64,000 nt of DNA from Tritrichomonas musculus. Its lineage: Eukaryota; Parabasalia; Tritrichomonadida; Tritrichomonadidae. The DNA is taken from contig JAPFFF010000005.1 of NCBI GenBank assembly GCA_039105265.1, forward strand, positions 496,001 through 560,000, written 5' to 3'. The position numbers were made by a program, and so were the translations under genes. Under the pieces are notes generated by a model. It did not search any database. It was not told the origin of the DNA and saw nothing but the letters and a program-made list of their open reading frames with translations. Within the stretch, counting starts at the first letter, position 1. Each line of letters starts with the position of its first letter. Positions 40,735 to 50,446 of the stretch are shown here, piece by piece.

Positions 40735-42348
40735 ATGGATGATATTTTAACACAGCTCAAATTAAAAAACCAGCCACCCCCAATAGTTTGGAACTTATCT
40801 GTTGAGATAACACAGAAAATAGTTGGTCAAAAGGAAGAATTTCCTAGTTTACAAAATAATTACGATCTTTTAAAAAAAAAGCATCAAATAGCAAAAAGAT
40901 TATCTGGTAAAGCCTATGTTGAAAATTGTGTTCAAGTAAACAAAAAACAAATCAATGAATTAGAAAATCTAGTTGGCGAACTCAAAGAAAAATTGCAAAT
41001 AATTCTGAACGAAAAAAAGAAAATTCAAGACAAGATTGACGAAAACGAAAAAAAGAAAAGAGAATCTGAAAAAATGAATAGGAAGTTAATTTCTGAAATT
41101 GAGAAGGTTAAAGCCCAAATCTCAAAGATTGAATTGTCCATTGAAGGATTAGACTCCAAAATTATTGAACAAGATGATATTATTGAAAGTTTAAATAATA
41201 CATTTCAAGCAGAACAAAGGATAACGAGGCTAATTACCCAAATGATGAATAAATCCAAAAAAGTTCATTTTCCTGAAGCATTTAATGGAAATAATGAAAC
41301 AATTGGAAGATCATTGGAAAGGGTTGAAACAGCGCCTAGATTTATAACTAGACCCAATTTTTCAAATCAACTTGTTAGCCAAAGACCATTAAGTTTTTCT
41401 GGAACGCGACCACTTAAACATCATAAAACAGAATCAAAAATAAGCATTCAAACAGGGACACATGAAGCAATGCCATTTTTACCAAATGGCTGTATTACTT
41501 CAATCGCTTTTTGTAAAACAGGTAAGATTTTTGCTACTGGAAGTGAAGATAATATCATTAGTATTTATGAATATGGACAAGGATATCCTTTTGAATCCAT
41601 CAAAATGGAAAAATCAATTGTATCATTAGATTTCAATTCATCAGATAATCTACTTCTTGTAGCATGCTATGATATGATACGGATATTTGATTTCAATAAT
41701 TATTCATTACATGTTAGACCTGACAAAATTATTATCAAAAAAGTTTATCATTCTGAATTCATATCTCCAGATAAATTTGCAGTATGTAGTGAAAATTATG
41801 CAATAAGAGTGTATAAAGTAACTAAAAAAGGCGCAAAATTGAAGGCTTCTCTTAGATCAAAAATTTCGTCAATGGTAAGTTGGATTTGTAGTGGAACGGT
41901 CAGCAGTGATTTTGCTGCTGGTTATGAGAGTGGCACAATACGAATATGGGATCCTCATTCAAGCAAAATTATTTTTGAAAATTGCGCTCATCAATGTGCA
42001 ATCATACAGATTTTGTGCTACGAATCAACCTTTGTTAGCTTATCTACTGATGGATGTGTTGCATTCACAAATATGTTAAGTAATGTTGTTGAAAGGAAAA
42101 TTTATTTAAAAGGATGCCCACTACATGAAAAGTCACGAATTGCTATTTTTAACAAATCCCTCTTAATTGGAGGAGATGACGGCATTATTCATGAATATTC
42201 CTTAAAGGATGGAAAGTTTATTACTAAATGGGAGAATTTTCATGATGCGCCGATTACTTCAATATCAGCTAACAAGTCTTATGTTGTTTCGGGAGACAAA
42301 AATGGAAAAATCAAAGTTTGGCTTGGAAAGTCCAATGATTCCAAATAA
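40735..42348 (+). CDS. ATG16: ATG16-like autophagy protein with WD40 domain
   Basis: Protein of 537 residues from ATG 40735 (an in-frame TTG at 40720 is ignored). It has the ATG16L plan: an N-terminal helix like the ATG5-binding region (EEFPSLQNNYDLLKKKHQIAK), a long coiled coil (about 60-165), a linker, then a seven-bladed WD40 propeller (about 250-537; blades such as ITSIAFCKTGKIFATGSEDN and GYESGTIRIWD, ending VVSGDKNGKIKVWLG). Human ATG16L1 has 607 residues. ATG16 with ATG5-ATG12 directs ATG8 lipidation; the WD40 part, absent from yeast Atg16, serves non-canonical lipidation on single membranes. Other coiled-coil WD40 proteins (TLE, striatin) are less likely given the N-terminal resemblance. 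It converges with the PPP phosphatase. Confidence 0.72.
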   Translation: MDDILTQLKLKNQPPPIVWNLSVEITQKIVGQKEEFPSLQNNYDLLKKKHQIAKRLSGKAYVENCVQVNKKQINELENLVGELKEKLQIILNEKKKIQDKIDENEKKKRESEKMNRKLISEIEKVKAQISKIELSIEGLDSKIIEQDDIIESLNNTFQAEQRITRLITQMMNKSKKVHFPEAFNGNNETIGRSLERVETAPRFITRPNFSNQLVSQRPLSFSGTRPLKHHKTESKISIQTGTHEAMPFLPNGCITSIAFCKTGKIFATGSEDNIISIYEYGQGYPFESIKMEKSIVSLDFNSSDNLLLVACYDMIRIFDFNNYSLHVRPDKIIIKKVYHSEFISPDKFAVCSENYAIRVYKVTKKGAKLKASLRSKISSMVSWICSGTVSSDFAAGYESGTIRIWDPHSSKIIFENCAHQCAIIQILCYESTFVSLSTDGCVAFTNMLSNVVERKIYLKGCPLHEKSRIAIFNKSLLIGGDDGIIHEYSLKDGKFITKWENFHDAPITSISANKSYVVSGDKNGKIKVWLGKSNDSK

Positions 42349-42554
42349 ATTTATTAATTTATTAATAAAATAAATAGTTCTCGCTAATGCTGCTATAATT
42401 CATCGTTATTTCACTAATAGGTAATCAATTGCTTAATCAGAAGATTCAGTTTTTATTCTTTTTTTAAAATAAAATATACATATGATATTTAGTTTCCGTT
42501 TATAGTAAGGAAAATAATAGTAAATACATTACAATTAACAAAATTAAAAAATAT

Positions 42555-43943
42555 TCATTTGAGTGTCTTAGGCGGATGAGTTTTTTTTAAACTTAATGAA
42601 CACTCTTCTGGATTTTCAAGAAGAGATGGTAGAGGAGGATTTGATTTCTTCAGTGATGAGGAAATTTCAATAGGCGGCAGCCCAGATCCATTACTAAAAT
42701 TGCGAGAATAATAATTCATAGAGCTGCTCATAGAAATAGAATTAGGCTGATCATCACTGAGTTCAAATATTTGCGACGATCTATTCATTGATAAAGTTGA
42801 ACCCATATGCATTGCCCCTAATGGAAGATTTCTAGAAAATGACTGGCTAAAGCTGGATTTTCTTCTTGCAGGAACAAGTTTACGACTTGGGAATTTTACA
42901 CCTGTATTAAAACTATTTCCAATAAAGCTTATGTTTCTATTTTGCAAAATTTCTGCAGAATCATTAATTTCGTTTCCAGTTTTTCTTGAGCAGTCGAGAA
43001 AAAGCGCATTTTCACGTTTCATGATATCAAGTGGCTGAAGTTGAACTTGACTTATTGTATTTCCACGAATACATATATAGCCAGCTAGATTTTGGCAAGT
43101 ATCACAATAATTACTGCAGGAAAAAACCGTAATAACTTTCCCATGCAGCACTTCCTCAACACCTGGCGCTACACATTGATGAGCACGAATGACTTTTTCA
43201 TAATTTTGACTTCTACAAAATTTAATAATGGCATCTTGACCAAAAACACATCCATATCCTCTTTCAGATTCAATATAAAAAGAAACAGTTGTACTAGGAT
43301 CACTCCACATTAGATCTGTCAATAAACTATTATCTTGAAAAGTTAAAATAGGCCTCTCAAGATTCGCGATTTGATAAATGCTCTTTAAATGTGGTGAAAT
43401 TCCACCATGGACACAAAATAAATTTTTGTCAATAATCGCTGCAAGTGGTAGCCAATTAAAAACATCGTTGAATTTGTTCCATAATATGTCATTTTCATAT
43501 AATGCATTTAATTCATCTTTAAAACCATATTTCATATTAGTAGTAGAAAACTCATGATTTCCACGTAGTAAATATATTCGATCAGGATATTGAGATATTA
43601 AAGAAAATAAAAGCGTAATAACTTCAATTGAAAAATCTCCTCGGTCAACATAGTCTCCTAAAAATAGTATCCTTGCTCCGGAATCAAAAAAGTTAACTTG
43701 CCTTAATATTCTTATTAAATCTCGAATGTTTCCATGAAGATCACCAACTACAAAAATATCTGATTTAAGTTCATAAACAAGAGAAAGATTTTTTAAAATA
43801 ATTAATGTTTCATCTAATAACTTTTGTATCAAATCTTCATGAAATTGTGGAAATGCAATTTGCACACCTAAATCTTCGTCTGTAATATCAGCCGCTGTGA
43901 TAATTTTAGTATACTCTGAGAGAAAAATTGAAGAACTTTGCAT
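42555..43943 (-). CDS. PPP-family Ser/Thr phosphatase (PP1-like) with C-terminal extension
   Basis: Protein of 462 residues. The catalytic core (about 60-310) carries all metal-binding motifs: GDLHG (67-71), GDYVDRG, RGNHE, HGG and RAHQ. The C-terminal core motif is SCSNYCD where PP1 has SAPNYCG. The RAHQCV and SNYC forms are closest to PP1. The core dephosphorylates Ser/Thr with two metal ions. A serine-rich tail of about 150 residues follows (NSISMSSSMNYYSRNFSNGS), with no domain and a likely regulatory role. Pieces match a trichomonad family of divergent PP1-like enzymes. ATG 43941-43943 is the first methionine; on the minus strand an M3-like AACCGTTG lies about 113 bases upstream. Confidence 0.93.
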   Translation of the reverse strand: MQSSSIFLSEYTKIITAADITDEDLGVQIAFPQFHEDLIQKLLDETLIILKNLSLVYELKSDIFVVGDLHGNIRDLIRILRQVNFFDSGARILFLGDYVDRGDFSIEVITLLFSLISQYPDRIYLLRGNHEFSTTNMKYGFKDELNALYENDILWNKFNDVFNWLPLAAIIDKNLFCVHGGISPHLKSIYQIANLERPILTFQDNSLLTDLMWSDPSTTVSFYIESERGYGCVFGQDAIIKFCRSQNYEKVIRAHQCVAPGVEEVLHGKVITVFSCSNYCDTCQNLAGYICIRGNTISQVQLQPLDIMKRENALFLDCSRKTGNEINDSAEILQNRNISFIGNSFNTGVKFPSRKLVPARRKSSFSQSFSRNLPLGAMHMGSTLSMNRSSQIFELSDDQPNSISMSSSMNYYSRNFSNGSGLPPIEISSSLKKSNPPLPSLLENPEECSLSLKKTHPPKTLK

Positions 43944-46031
43944 CTTGTTTATATATAATGTAAAAAACTATATTGAATTTTCCTTCAAATATTTAAATTG
44001 ATTTTTTAGCACAAGTATTTAATGAAACATTTTTTTATCAGAAAGGCGGAAACTTCAACGGTTTTGTTCGTTATTTGAAAAAAGGCCATTTTTTATGCTT
44101 TACCATAAGATAATTGGGGAAAAATGCTTATAATATTAAAGTTAAAATTTAAACACATATGATATTATTTTTTTTATAAGATGCAATCAACTTCATTTCT
44201 TGGAATCAACCAATATTTAATTGAAATATTTACATTAAAATTGAGAACTTATCGTCATTTTCATATTGAAAATTAAAAGCTTAAATAGCAAAAAATTGAC
44301 GGACCATCTCAATAAGAGAAGGATATATAATATACATAATAGATTTATAAAGTAACTATAAAATAATTTCTAATTTTTATGCGTAACGATTTTTTGTATT
44401 TTTATTTTTTTGTTTTAACCCGAATTATTCAATTTTTCCACACAATTTATAATGGTTTAAAATGGTAGACTAAAAACAGTTTTATATTGGCGATAACCGT
44501 TTTTTAAAATGACCAATGATTTTTGAATGATGTTCGTTTTTTTTTTTTTTTTAAAACGATTAATAAAATTTTAATACGTTTTTTCAGACGATTTCAAATA
44601 TTCTTTGGTAAAAGATAAAGAAATGTCGATTTAAATCTTTATATTGCCATCAAATAATGATGAATTACATATTGAGAAAATGTAAACTATGCTACTTTTC
44701 TTGGTAAACGATATTTTTTATATTTTTTAATAGAATCTTTTAAAAACGGATTAAAGCATAACTCAATTACCGAAGTATTCGAATATTTACTGTATTATTT
44801 GAACCAATTATGATTAAAATTTGTGTTTTCATTACTATAAAATTGTAAAAATTATGAAATATCTTTTTTTAAACAAACTTGTTGCTAAATTATTCACCAG
44901 AGATACCATGCCTTTCTATCTCAAAACTAAAGTTTCTCTATATATTTGTTAAAATAATGAATTTATTTAATCTCTTGATAAAAAATCAAAAAAGTTTTTG
45001 TTTTAGCACACCAATGTGTAATATATTTTATTACATTATCGTTTTGAAGTTTCTGATATAAACCTTCTAATAATGATTGAAATAATGTTAGATTAAGATT
45101 ATATTTCAATAATTTAATTAAAAAGTAGGTTCGACAAACAGGAATTCTTTTCAATTTCACTTTTTGAATGTACCTCTTTATTTATCCATATGAATTCTAT
45201 GAGTTCAGTCAAATATCTAACGAGATTATTTTTTTTTTTTGAGTTTAGTGATTTATCACGCTTTCTATTTAATGATTTACCCAAACAAATGAATTGAACA
45301 TATGTATATATATCAGCCATTCTTCTAAATTAAATATTTGAGAAATCTAATCTACAAATTATAATGAAAACAACTTGAGATCGAAAATTTCAATATGCGG
45401 TTAATCAATAGTGAAGGAATTTGTCTATAAAATATGAAAAATAAAAATTTGAAACACTAATTATAAATTATCCATTATTATTAAATATTAAAGCATGATA
45501 AATATTTAATAAATAATAATGGTAATTTTTCTTTTATTAATAAAAATCTAAAAGATACCAAATTAAAAATGGCACAACGCGGTAAAACTATTAAATTTAA
45601 TTATAATTTTTTTTTTTACCAAATATTTTTGGAAAAATACGATTATTGAATGAAATATATGCCATTTCAACATGACACGTACTATTATTTGAATATAATA
45701 AAAAAATGAATATGAATTTTTTAAAAATTTAAGGCATAATGCAATATTCTATTCAAACAAACTACACTATAATAGAGCTAACAATAAATCAGTTCAAAAT
45801 CATGATTCAACCTTTTTATTAAAATTCAATCTCTAATCAATGCTTCATATAATTGAAATTCATATGAATATGGAAATGAAATATCATATTTACTCAGTAA
45901 CTAGCAGCAATAATTTTTTGAATTTAATATTAGAATAAATATATATATATACATTATTTATAATTTTTATTTTATTAAAAATAATTTGGGTACGTTTATA
46001 GAATTTAATTTATAAACTTTGGGTAAGGACA
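43944..46031. other. 2.1-kb intergenic region
   Basis: Very AT-rich with T runs (for example at 44537-44551). Open frames of 60-68 codons on both strands overlap each other and lack protein-like composition. An M3-like site is at 44056-44063. Nothing else supported. Confidence 0.55.
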
Positions 46032-46574
46032 TTAAAAAGGCGCTGGCAATGGATCTTCACAAATTTCCAAAGCTGGCGTCACATCAGTGACACTGTCACT
46101 GACGAAAGGAATGACATTGTTTTCCATGTCATTCAAAGAGTCGATATCACCATCTGCAAATCTTTTACATGTTTTATGAAAACATTTAGGTCGATTCATT
46201 GATTTGAAGATGCTAATATCTTTAAGCCGCATCATTTCTTCACGAGTATTTTTTTTCGTTAAATAAAAAACAGTTTTTCTAAATTCCTCATCATCCTTTG
46301 TCAATTTTTGCCAATTCTTGATTCGTTCAGTTTGAGCGGTGAACTTTTCAGGAATTGCAACAACAATTTCGTTATTCTGTATATTTTTACAATCGTTTTC
46401 ATCTATATCGGGGTGAATAAGCTTCCCCCGATGTATAAATATGAGTTTTGTTTTAAAAATATTCGCAATATGCTTGAAAGTATTAGTATATCGCGCCTTT
46501 GTGATACGAAACTGTTTAAAACATTGAGTTGGGATGAATAGGAAAAATGTTAGGAATAAATCATTTCCATTCAT
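46032..46574 (-). CDS. small protein with possible ubiquitin-like domain
   Basis: Protein of 180 residues. Residues about 5-75 follow the order of a beta-grasp fold (LFLTFFLFIPTQCFKQFRI, a helix, TKLIFIHRGKLIHPDIDEND, IQNNEIVVAIPE), as in ubiquitin-like domains where K-L-I-x-x-G-x-x-L-x-D precedes the last strand. The middle third is helical and basic and the tail is acidic (DSLNDMENN..DSVTDVTPALEICEDPLP). No C-terminal Gly-Gly, so not a conjugated modifier. Role unknown. ATG 46572-46574 is the first methionine. Confidence 0.6.
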   Translation of the reverse strand: MNGNDLFLTFFLFIPTQCFKQFRITKARYTNTFKHIANIFKTKLIFIHRGKLIHPDIDENDCKNIQNNEIVVAIPEKFTAQTERIKNWQKLTKDDEEFRKTVFYLTKKNTREEMMRLKDISIFKSMNRPKCFHKTCKRFADGDIDSLNDMENNVIPFVSDSVTDVTPALEICEDPLPAPF

Positions 46575-47291
46575 AAAAAGGAAATAAATTATTTAACTTT
46601 TTCTGAAAACGTTTGAAAAACGTTAAAAAAGTAATTTTAAAATTTGTTTTCATAATTTGGTATTTCATTGTAGAAACATAATAATATCAAACCAATCATC
46701 AATTACTTTTAAAATAAAATTTGGTCAATTTCCAAAAATTTTAGAATAAAAAACTTTCATAAAAATTTCTATTTAACGTCTTTAGATTTCTCAAAAATTG
46801 ATTTAAATTGAATAGAAGTGATGTGCATATTTCGGACAAAAAGTAAAAACTCAAATATTTTTTTGTTTTTACATATATTAAAAAGCATTTATCAAAAAAA
46901 TTAATGAAAAATTATTAACCGGTATTTTATATAATAATGAATAAAGATTATTCTTCATTTAGAGAACAAATTATGCATGAGAAATTCCAATTTCTTTATA
47001 AAGTGAAGTCATGAATAATCGCGAAAATTTTGAAAATTTGATTTGTAAAATTCATGATATTCTACTCTTATATACTTTGATCTCCAATATATGCGAAGAA
47101 AACTTATAACATCATTTTTTCAATTTTTATAAATTGATTTTACAAAATTCTAAGTATTTTAATATTGTATGTAAAAAAAAAAAGCTTGCGGTAAAGTAGA
47201 AAGTTGCTTTGCTTTTGGAAAACAATAAATTTTTATTAAGTATAATAAAATACAACTATTAGTTTGACTACAAAAACGACTAAATCATTAT
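46575..47291. other. intergenic between two minus-strand genes
   Basis: AT-rich spacer of 717 bases; no feature seen. Confidence 0.6.
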
Positions 47292-50219
47292 TTATGCGAT
47301 TTCTTTAATTCCAAATTCTACTGTAAGCTGCTTAATATCTCTGATAATACTTTTCGGCATCCAAAATTTAAATTCATTTGAATACTCATCAACTTTGAAT
47401 GCAAGACGATGGGCACGTGAAATCAATGCACATATCAATACCATCTTACTATTTTGGTTGTTAAGCATGTCCCACAAAATTGCATTTTTTTCATCTTGAT
47501 AACGCTTTTTCATGCTATTTGGAGATTTACTTAATGAAAAATTAGAAGGGATGCTAAAGCTAACGTTAGATTGAGGGGAAATAATCACACCTTGATTAAA
47601 ATTGACGCTCCTATTTACTTTTAAATTTGAAATAGATTCAAAATCTTTTTTTGTATTTTGGCTTGTGTAAGAGTTTAATTCTGAAATCAATTCATTATTC
47701 GAAATAATTACTTGATTTGGCTTTTTGTTAATGTCAGATTCATTATTTTGATTTGAGTGGGAATCTATTTCATCATTTGCAATTGCTTCATCATTTGCAA
47801 TTGCTTCATCATTTGCAATTGCTTCATCATTTGCAATTGCTTCATTATTTGAAATTGCTTCATTATTTGCAATAGATTCATCACCTTTATTCGATTTACT
47901 TTCAAATGATTTATCATTCTGCAAATGAACAGGATTTTGAATAGATCCATCTGAATTATTTTCATTTAAATTTGCGTTTGATTGCTCATTTTGATAAGCA
48001 TAAGTTTCCTTATTTCCTCTATCCTTTTCATCCTGCTTTTCGTTAACGGTATTATTTTTTGCTTGCGGATTTTTCGATTCATACTCAACAAAGTGAAAAT
48101 CATCCGATTGGTAAATTGTTTTCCGGGGATTTTCGGAAGGGGGATTAAACTGATCTAAAATATATTTTTTCAACCATGAGAATGCAAGAAGCCTCATTCC
48201 CGAAAAATAGTTTTCACATCCAGAAATATTTTTCAATTGAAGTGCTCCTATATTAACAATTTGCTTAACTTGAGGGATAATATATCTTATTACCTTATTT
48301 TGATTAATTGAAAGCCTCCCTCTTGGAATTATTTTTGATTTTTGTGAAGAAACAATAAAGATGAATTTTGAAAAGGCATATTCTTTTAGCGTAGAGATGA
48401 ATGCATATAAAATTTTGGAAAATCTATCGCAACTAATTAACAATTGGTTGCAATTCCTCTTTTTTAACAAATCAATTAAAAAGTCAGAATTTATCTGGCT
48501 ATTTGCTTCATATTTTCCAAACGAATTTATTAAGTTTTTTGTAGAATCTTGCTGATTTCTAAAAAATAAAATAATATCTTGTCTAACTGAATCTTTTTCA
48601 ATTTCATCCCAATAACTACTTATCAAATCATAAGTCATATTCAGCAATTCTTCGAAAATTTGATTTATTACATCATCAATCGATTCTATTTTAGAAATTT
48701 TTGATGATTGAAATTTCACTAAAAACTTGATTGTTATCTCTCTCAAAATCAATTTCATTTTTTTAATTTCTTCATTGAATAAATCAACAGTTTTCATCAT
48801 TTCTATAGCTTTACTCCTGCAATCAATAGAATGCTGAAGCTCCTCCTTGCAAAAGTTAAGCGCTTCAATAACTTTTTCTGAATCTTGGTTAACATGAAGT
48901 TTATAAAGCTTAATAGGATTTTCTTCAATCGCGATTGCTCTTTCTTGAATTTTCTTCCATTCAGTAAATGCAGAATTATTTTCGAGCGAGAACTTGAAAT
49001 CTTTTTTTTCAATTGAAAAATTTGAATGTAAATACGTTTTTTCATCATTGTGATATTCGAAATAATTCTTATTAAAAATAAATTCAGAATCGTTATAAAT
49101 GAGAAATGCATCTTGATAATCAATTTTATCATTAATAACTTCTAAATGATTGTTTTCGATTCTTTCTATCTGCTCACTGATAAATTCATCAAGCTTACTT
49201 ATTGGGAGATGAATAGGCTCTTCATTCAAAATTGTGTTGATTTCAAATATTTGCTGGGATGGTTTTAAACCACTCAAGTATTGCGCAAAGTAGCTTTTAA
49301 AATCAATATGATTTGGTTTATTTTCATTGATCGTTATATTTGAATTTTCTCCCGAATTTTGATTGATTTCTTGAACAACTTCTTTCAATTTATCAATCAA
49401 AATACATGTTTTATTTTCAATGTGAAAGACCTCTTCATTTTTTGGAAAATCATAACTAAAAAGAATTGAATTAGAAAGAAAGAAAGGAGAAAACTCCCAT
49501 GAATTGATAATTGGAATCAATATATAATTGACAATTAAGTCAATTGAAGTTTTTTCGTCTTTTGAGATATAAAATTCTAGAATATCATTCTGTTGGGAAG
49601 TTAACTTAAATAAAGATTTAAAAAAAGAATCAACAATGATATTCTCAATTGCATCTATTTCAATTCGGTTTGACAATTCGAATATAAACGTCTCTCTTAA
49701 ACAATCACGAAATATGAAATTCGATAGAATATATGCTGATACCATATGATTTAAAAGCGAATTAAACTCAGATTTATAATTAAAATAATTTAAAAGAAAT
49801 AATTTTGCATAATCTTGATAAATTTCACCTGAAAATCCAATGAATATTGTGGGAAAAAACACTTTTGCGAAGTATTGCTCAAACATTGGGCTATTGGAAA
49901 ATTTTAAAATAAGTTTATCAATTATATCTGGCGATTTAAATAAAAGCGATATTCTATGAAAAAAAAAATTCATATTATCTTGCGAAAATAATTTTTTATT
50001 TGGTTCGCTTGCAGATATGTTCCTTAAAAAACAATCTTTACAATTTTTTTCTTCATTCATTATCATAAATTCCAAAATGTGAATCGTTTTAAGATATATT
50101 GCATGCTTATATTGATGATGTGAAGAATAATTGATAAACTCTTCGGCATACATTTCATATTGCGAAAAACCTTCTGCTTTTAGTTTTTTGATTTGATTCT
50201 TTAATTGCTGCTTATTCAT
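47292..50219 (-). CDS. large helical protein, unrecognised
   Basis: Protein of 975 residues from ATG 50217-50219. An ATG 24 codons upstream (50291) is rejected because the added residues read like AT-rich leader and an Inr-like TCATA sits 8 bases before 50219. The N-terminal about 330 residues form helices resembling in texture the VPS9-like protein at 0.5 kb (LILKFSNSPMFEQYFAKVFF). A middle region (about 480-720) is helical too. Residues about 790-900 are low-complexity E/N/S, including six copies of a six-residue repeat (NDEAIA). The C terminus is helical (MVLICALISRAHRLAFKV). No known domain assigned; a RasGAP or VPS9 relative is possible. It is divergent from TAF6. Confidence 0.75.
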   Translation of the reverse strand: MNKQQLKNQIKKLKAEGFSQYEMYAEEFINYSSHHQYKHAIYLKTIHILEFMIMNEEKNCKDCFLRNISASEPNKKLFSQDNMNFFFHRISLLFKSPDIIDKLILKFSNSPMFEQYFAKVFFPTIFIGFSGEIYQDYAKLFLLNYFNYKSEFNSLLNHMVSAYILSNFIFRDCLRETFIFELSNRIEIDAIENIIVDSFFKSLFKLTSQQNDILEFYISKDEKTSIDLIVNYILIPIINSWEFSPFFLSNSILFSYDFPKNEEVFHIENKTCILIDKLKEVVQEINQNSGENSNITINENKPNHIDFKSYFAQYLSGLKPSQQIFEINTILNEEPIHLPISKLDEFISEQIERIENNHLEVINDKIDYQDAFLIYNDSEFIFNKNYFEYHNDEKTYLHSNFSIEKKDFKFSLENNSAFTEWKKIQERAIAIEENPIKLYKLHVNQDSEKVIEALNFCKEELQHSIDCRSKAIEMMKTVDLFNEEIKKMKLILREITIKFLVKFQSSKISKIESIDDVINQIFEELLNMTYDLISSYWDEIEKDSVRQDIILFFRNQQDSTKNLINSFGKYEANSQINSDFLIDLLKKRNCNQLLISCDRFSKILYAFISTLKEYAFSKFIFIVSSQKSKIIPRGRLSINQNKVIRYIIPQVKQIVNIGALQLKNISGCENYFSGMRLLAFSWLKKYILDQFNPPSENPRKTIYQSDDFHFVEYESKNPQAKNNTVNEKQDEKDRGNKETYAYQNEQSNANLNENNSDGSIQNPVHLQNDKSFESKSNKGDESIANNEAISNNEAIANDEAIANDEAIANDEAIANDEIDSHSNQNNESDINKKPNQVIISNNELISELNSYTSQNTKKDFESISNLKVNRSVNFNQGVIISPQSNVSFSIPSNFSLSKSPNSMKKRYQDEKNAILWDMLNNQNSKMVLICALISRAHRLAFKVDEYSNEFKFWMPKSIIRDIKQLTVEFGIKEIA
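47771..47878. repeat. 18-bp coding minisatellite
   Basis: Six head-to-tail copies of an 18-bp unit (CATCATTTGCAATTGCTT on the plus strand). The first four are identical and the last two are diverged. It encodes repeated ANDEAI in the 975-residue protein. Identity of four copies suggests recent slippage, so copy number probably varies between strains. Confidence 0.9.
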
Positions 50220-50224
50220 ATAAT

Positions 50225-50229
50225 TATGA
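50225..50229 (-). promoter_or_regulatory. Inr-like element, 975-residue protein gene
   Basis: Minus-strand TCATA fits the Inr; its A is 8 bases before ATG 50219, the spacing seen in trichomonads. It decides the start. Confidence 0.45.
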
Positions 50230-50446
50230 AAATCAACAATATAAAAAATTTGATTATAAAAAATATGAAATATATTATTATATAAATGCATTTTCTATTT
50301 GTTAATTTGCTTTTTGTTGAATTTGTATAAACTTTCTTTAATTTTAATAAAATTTTAATCAAGATGATTACCTCAATTATGGATAACATGAATATTTTCA
50401 TTCGTTCTAATATTTGATAATATTATTCAATTTTTCAATTCTATCA

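Noticed and set aside
47765-47965. Minus-strand 66-codon frame of repeated QMMKQL
   Set aside because: A frame shadow of the 18-bp coding minisatellite.
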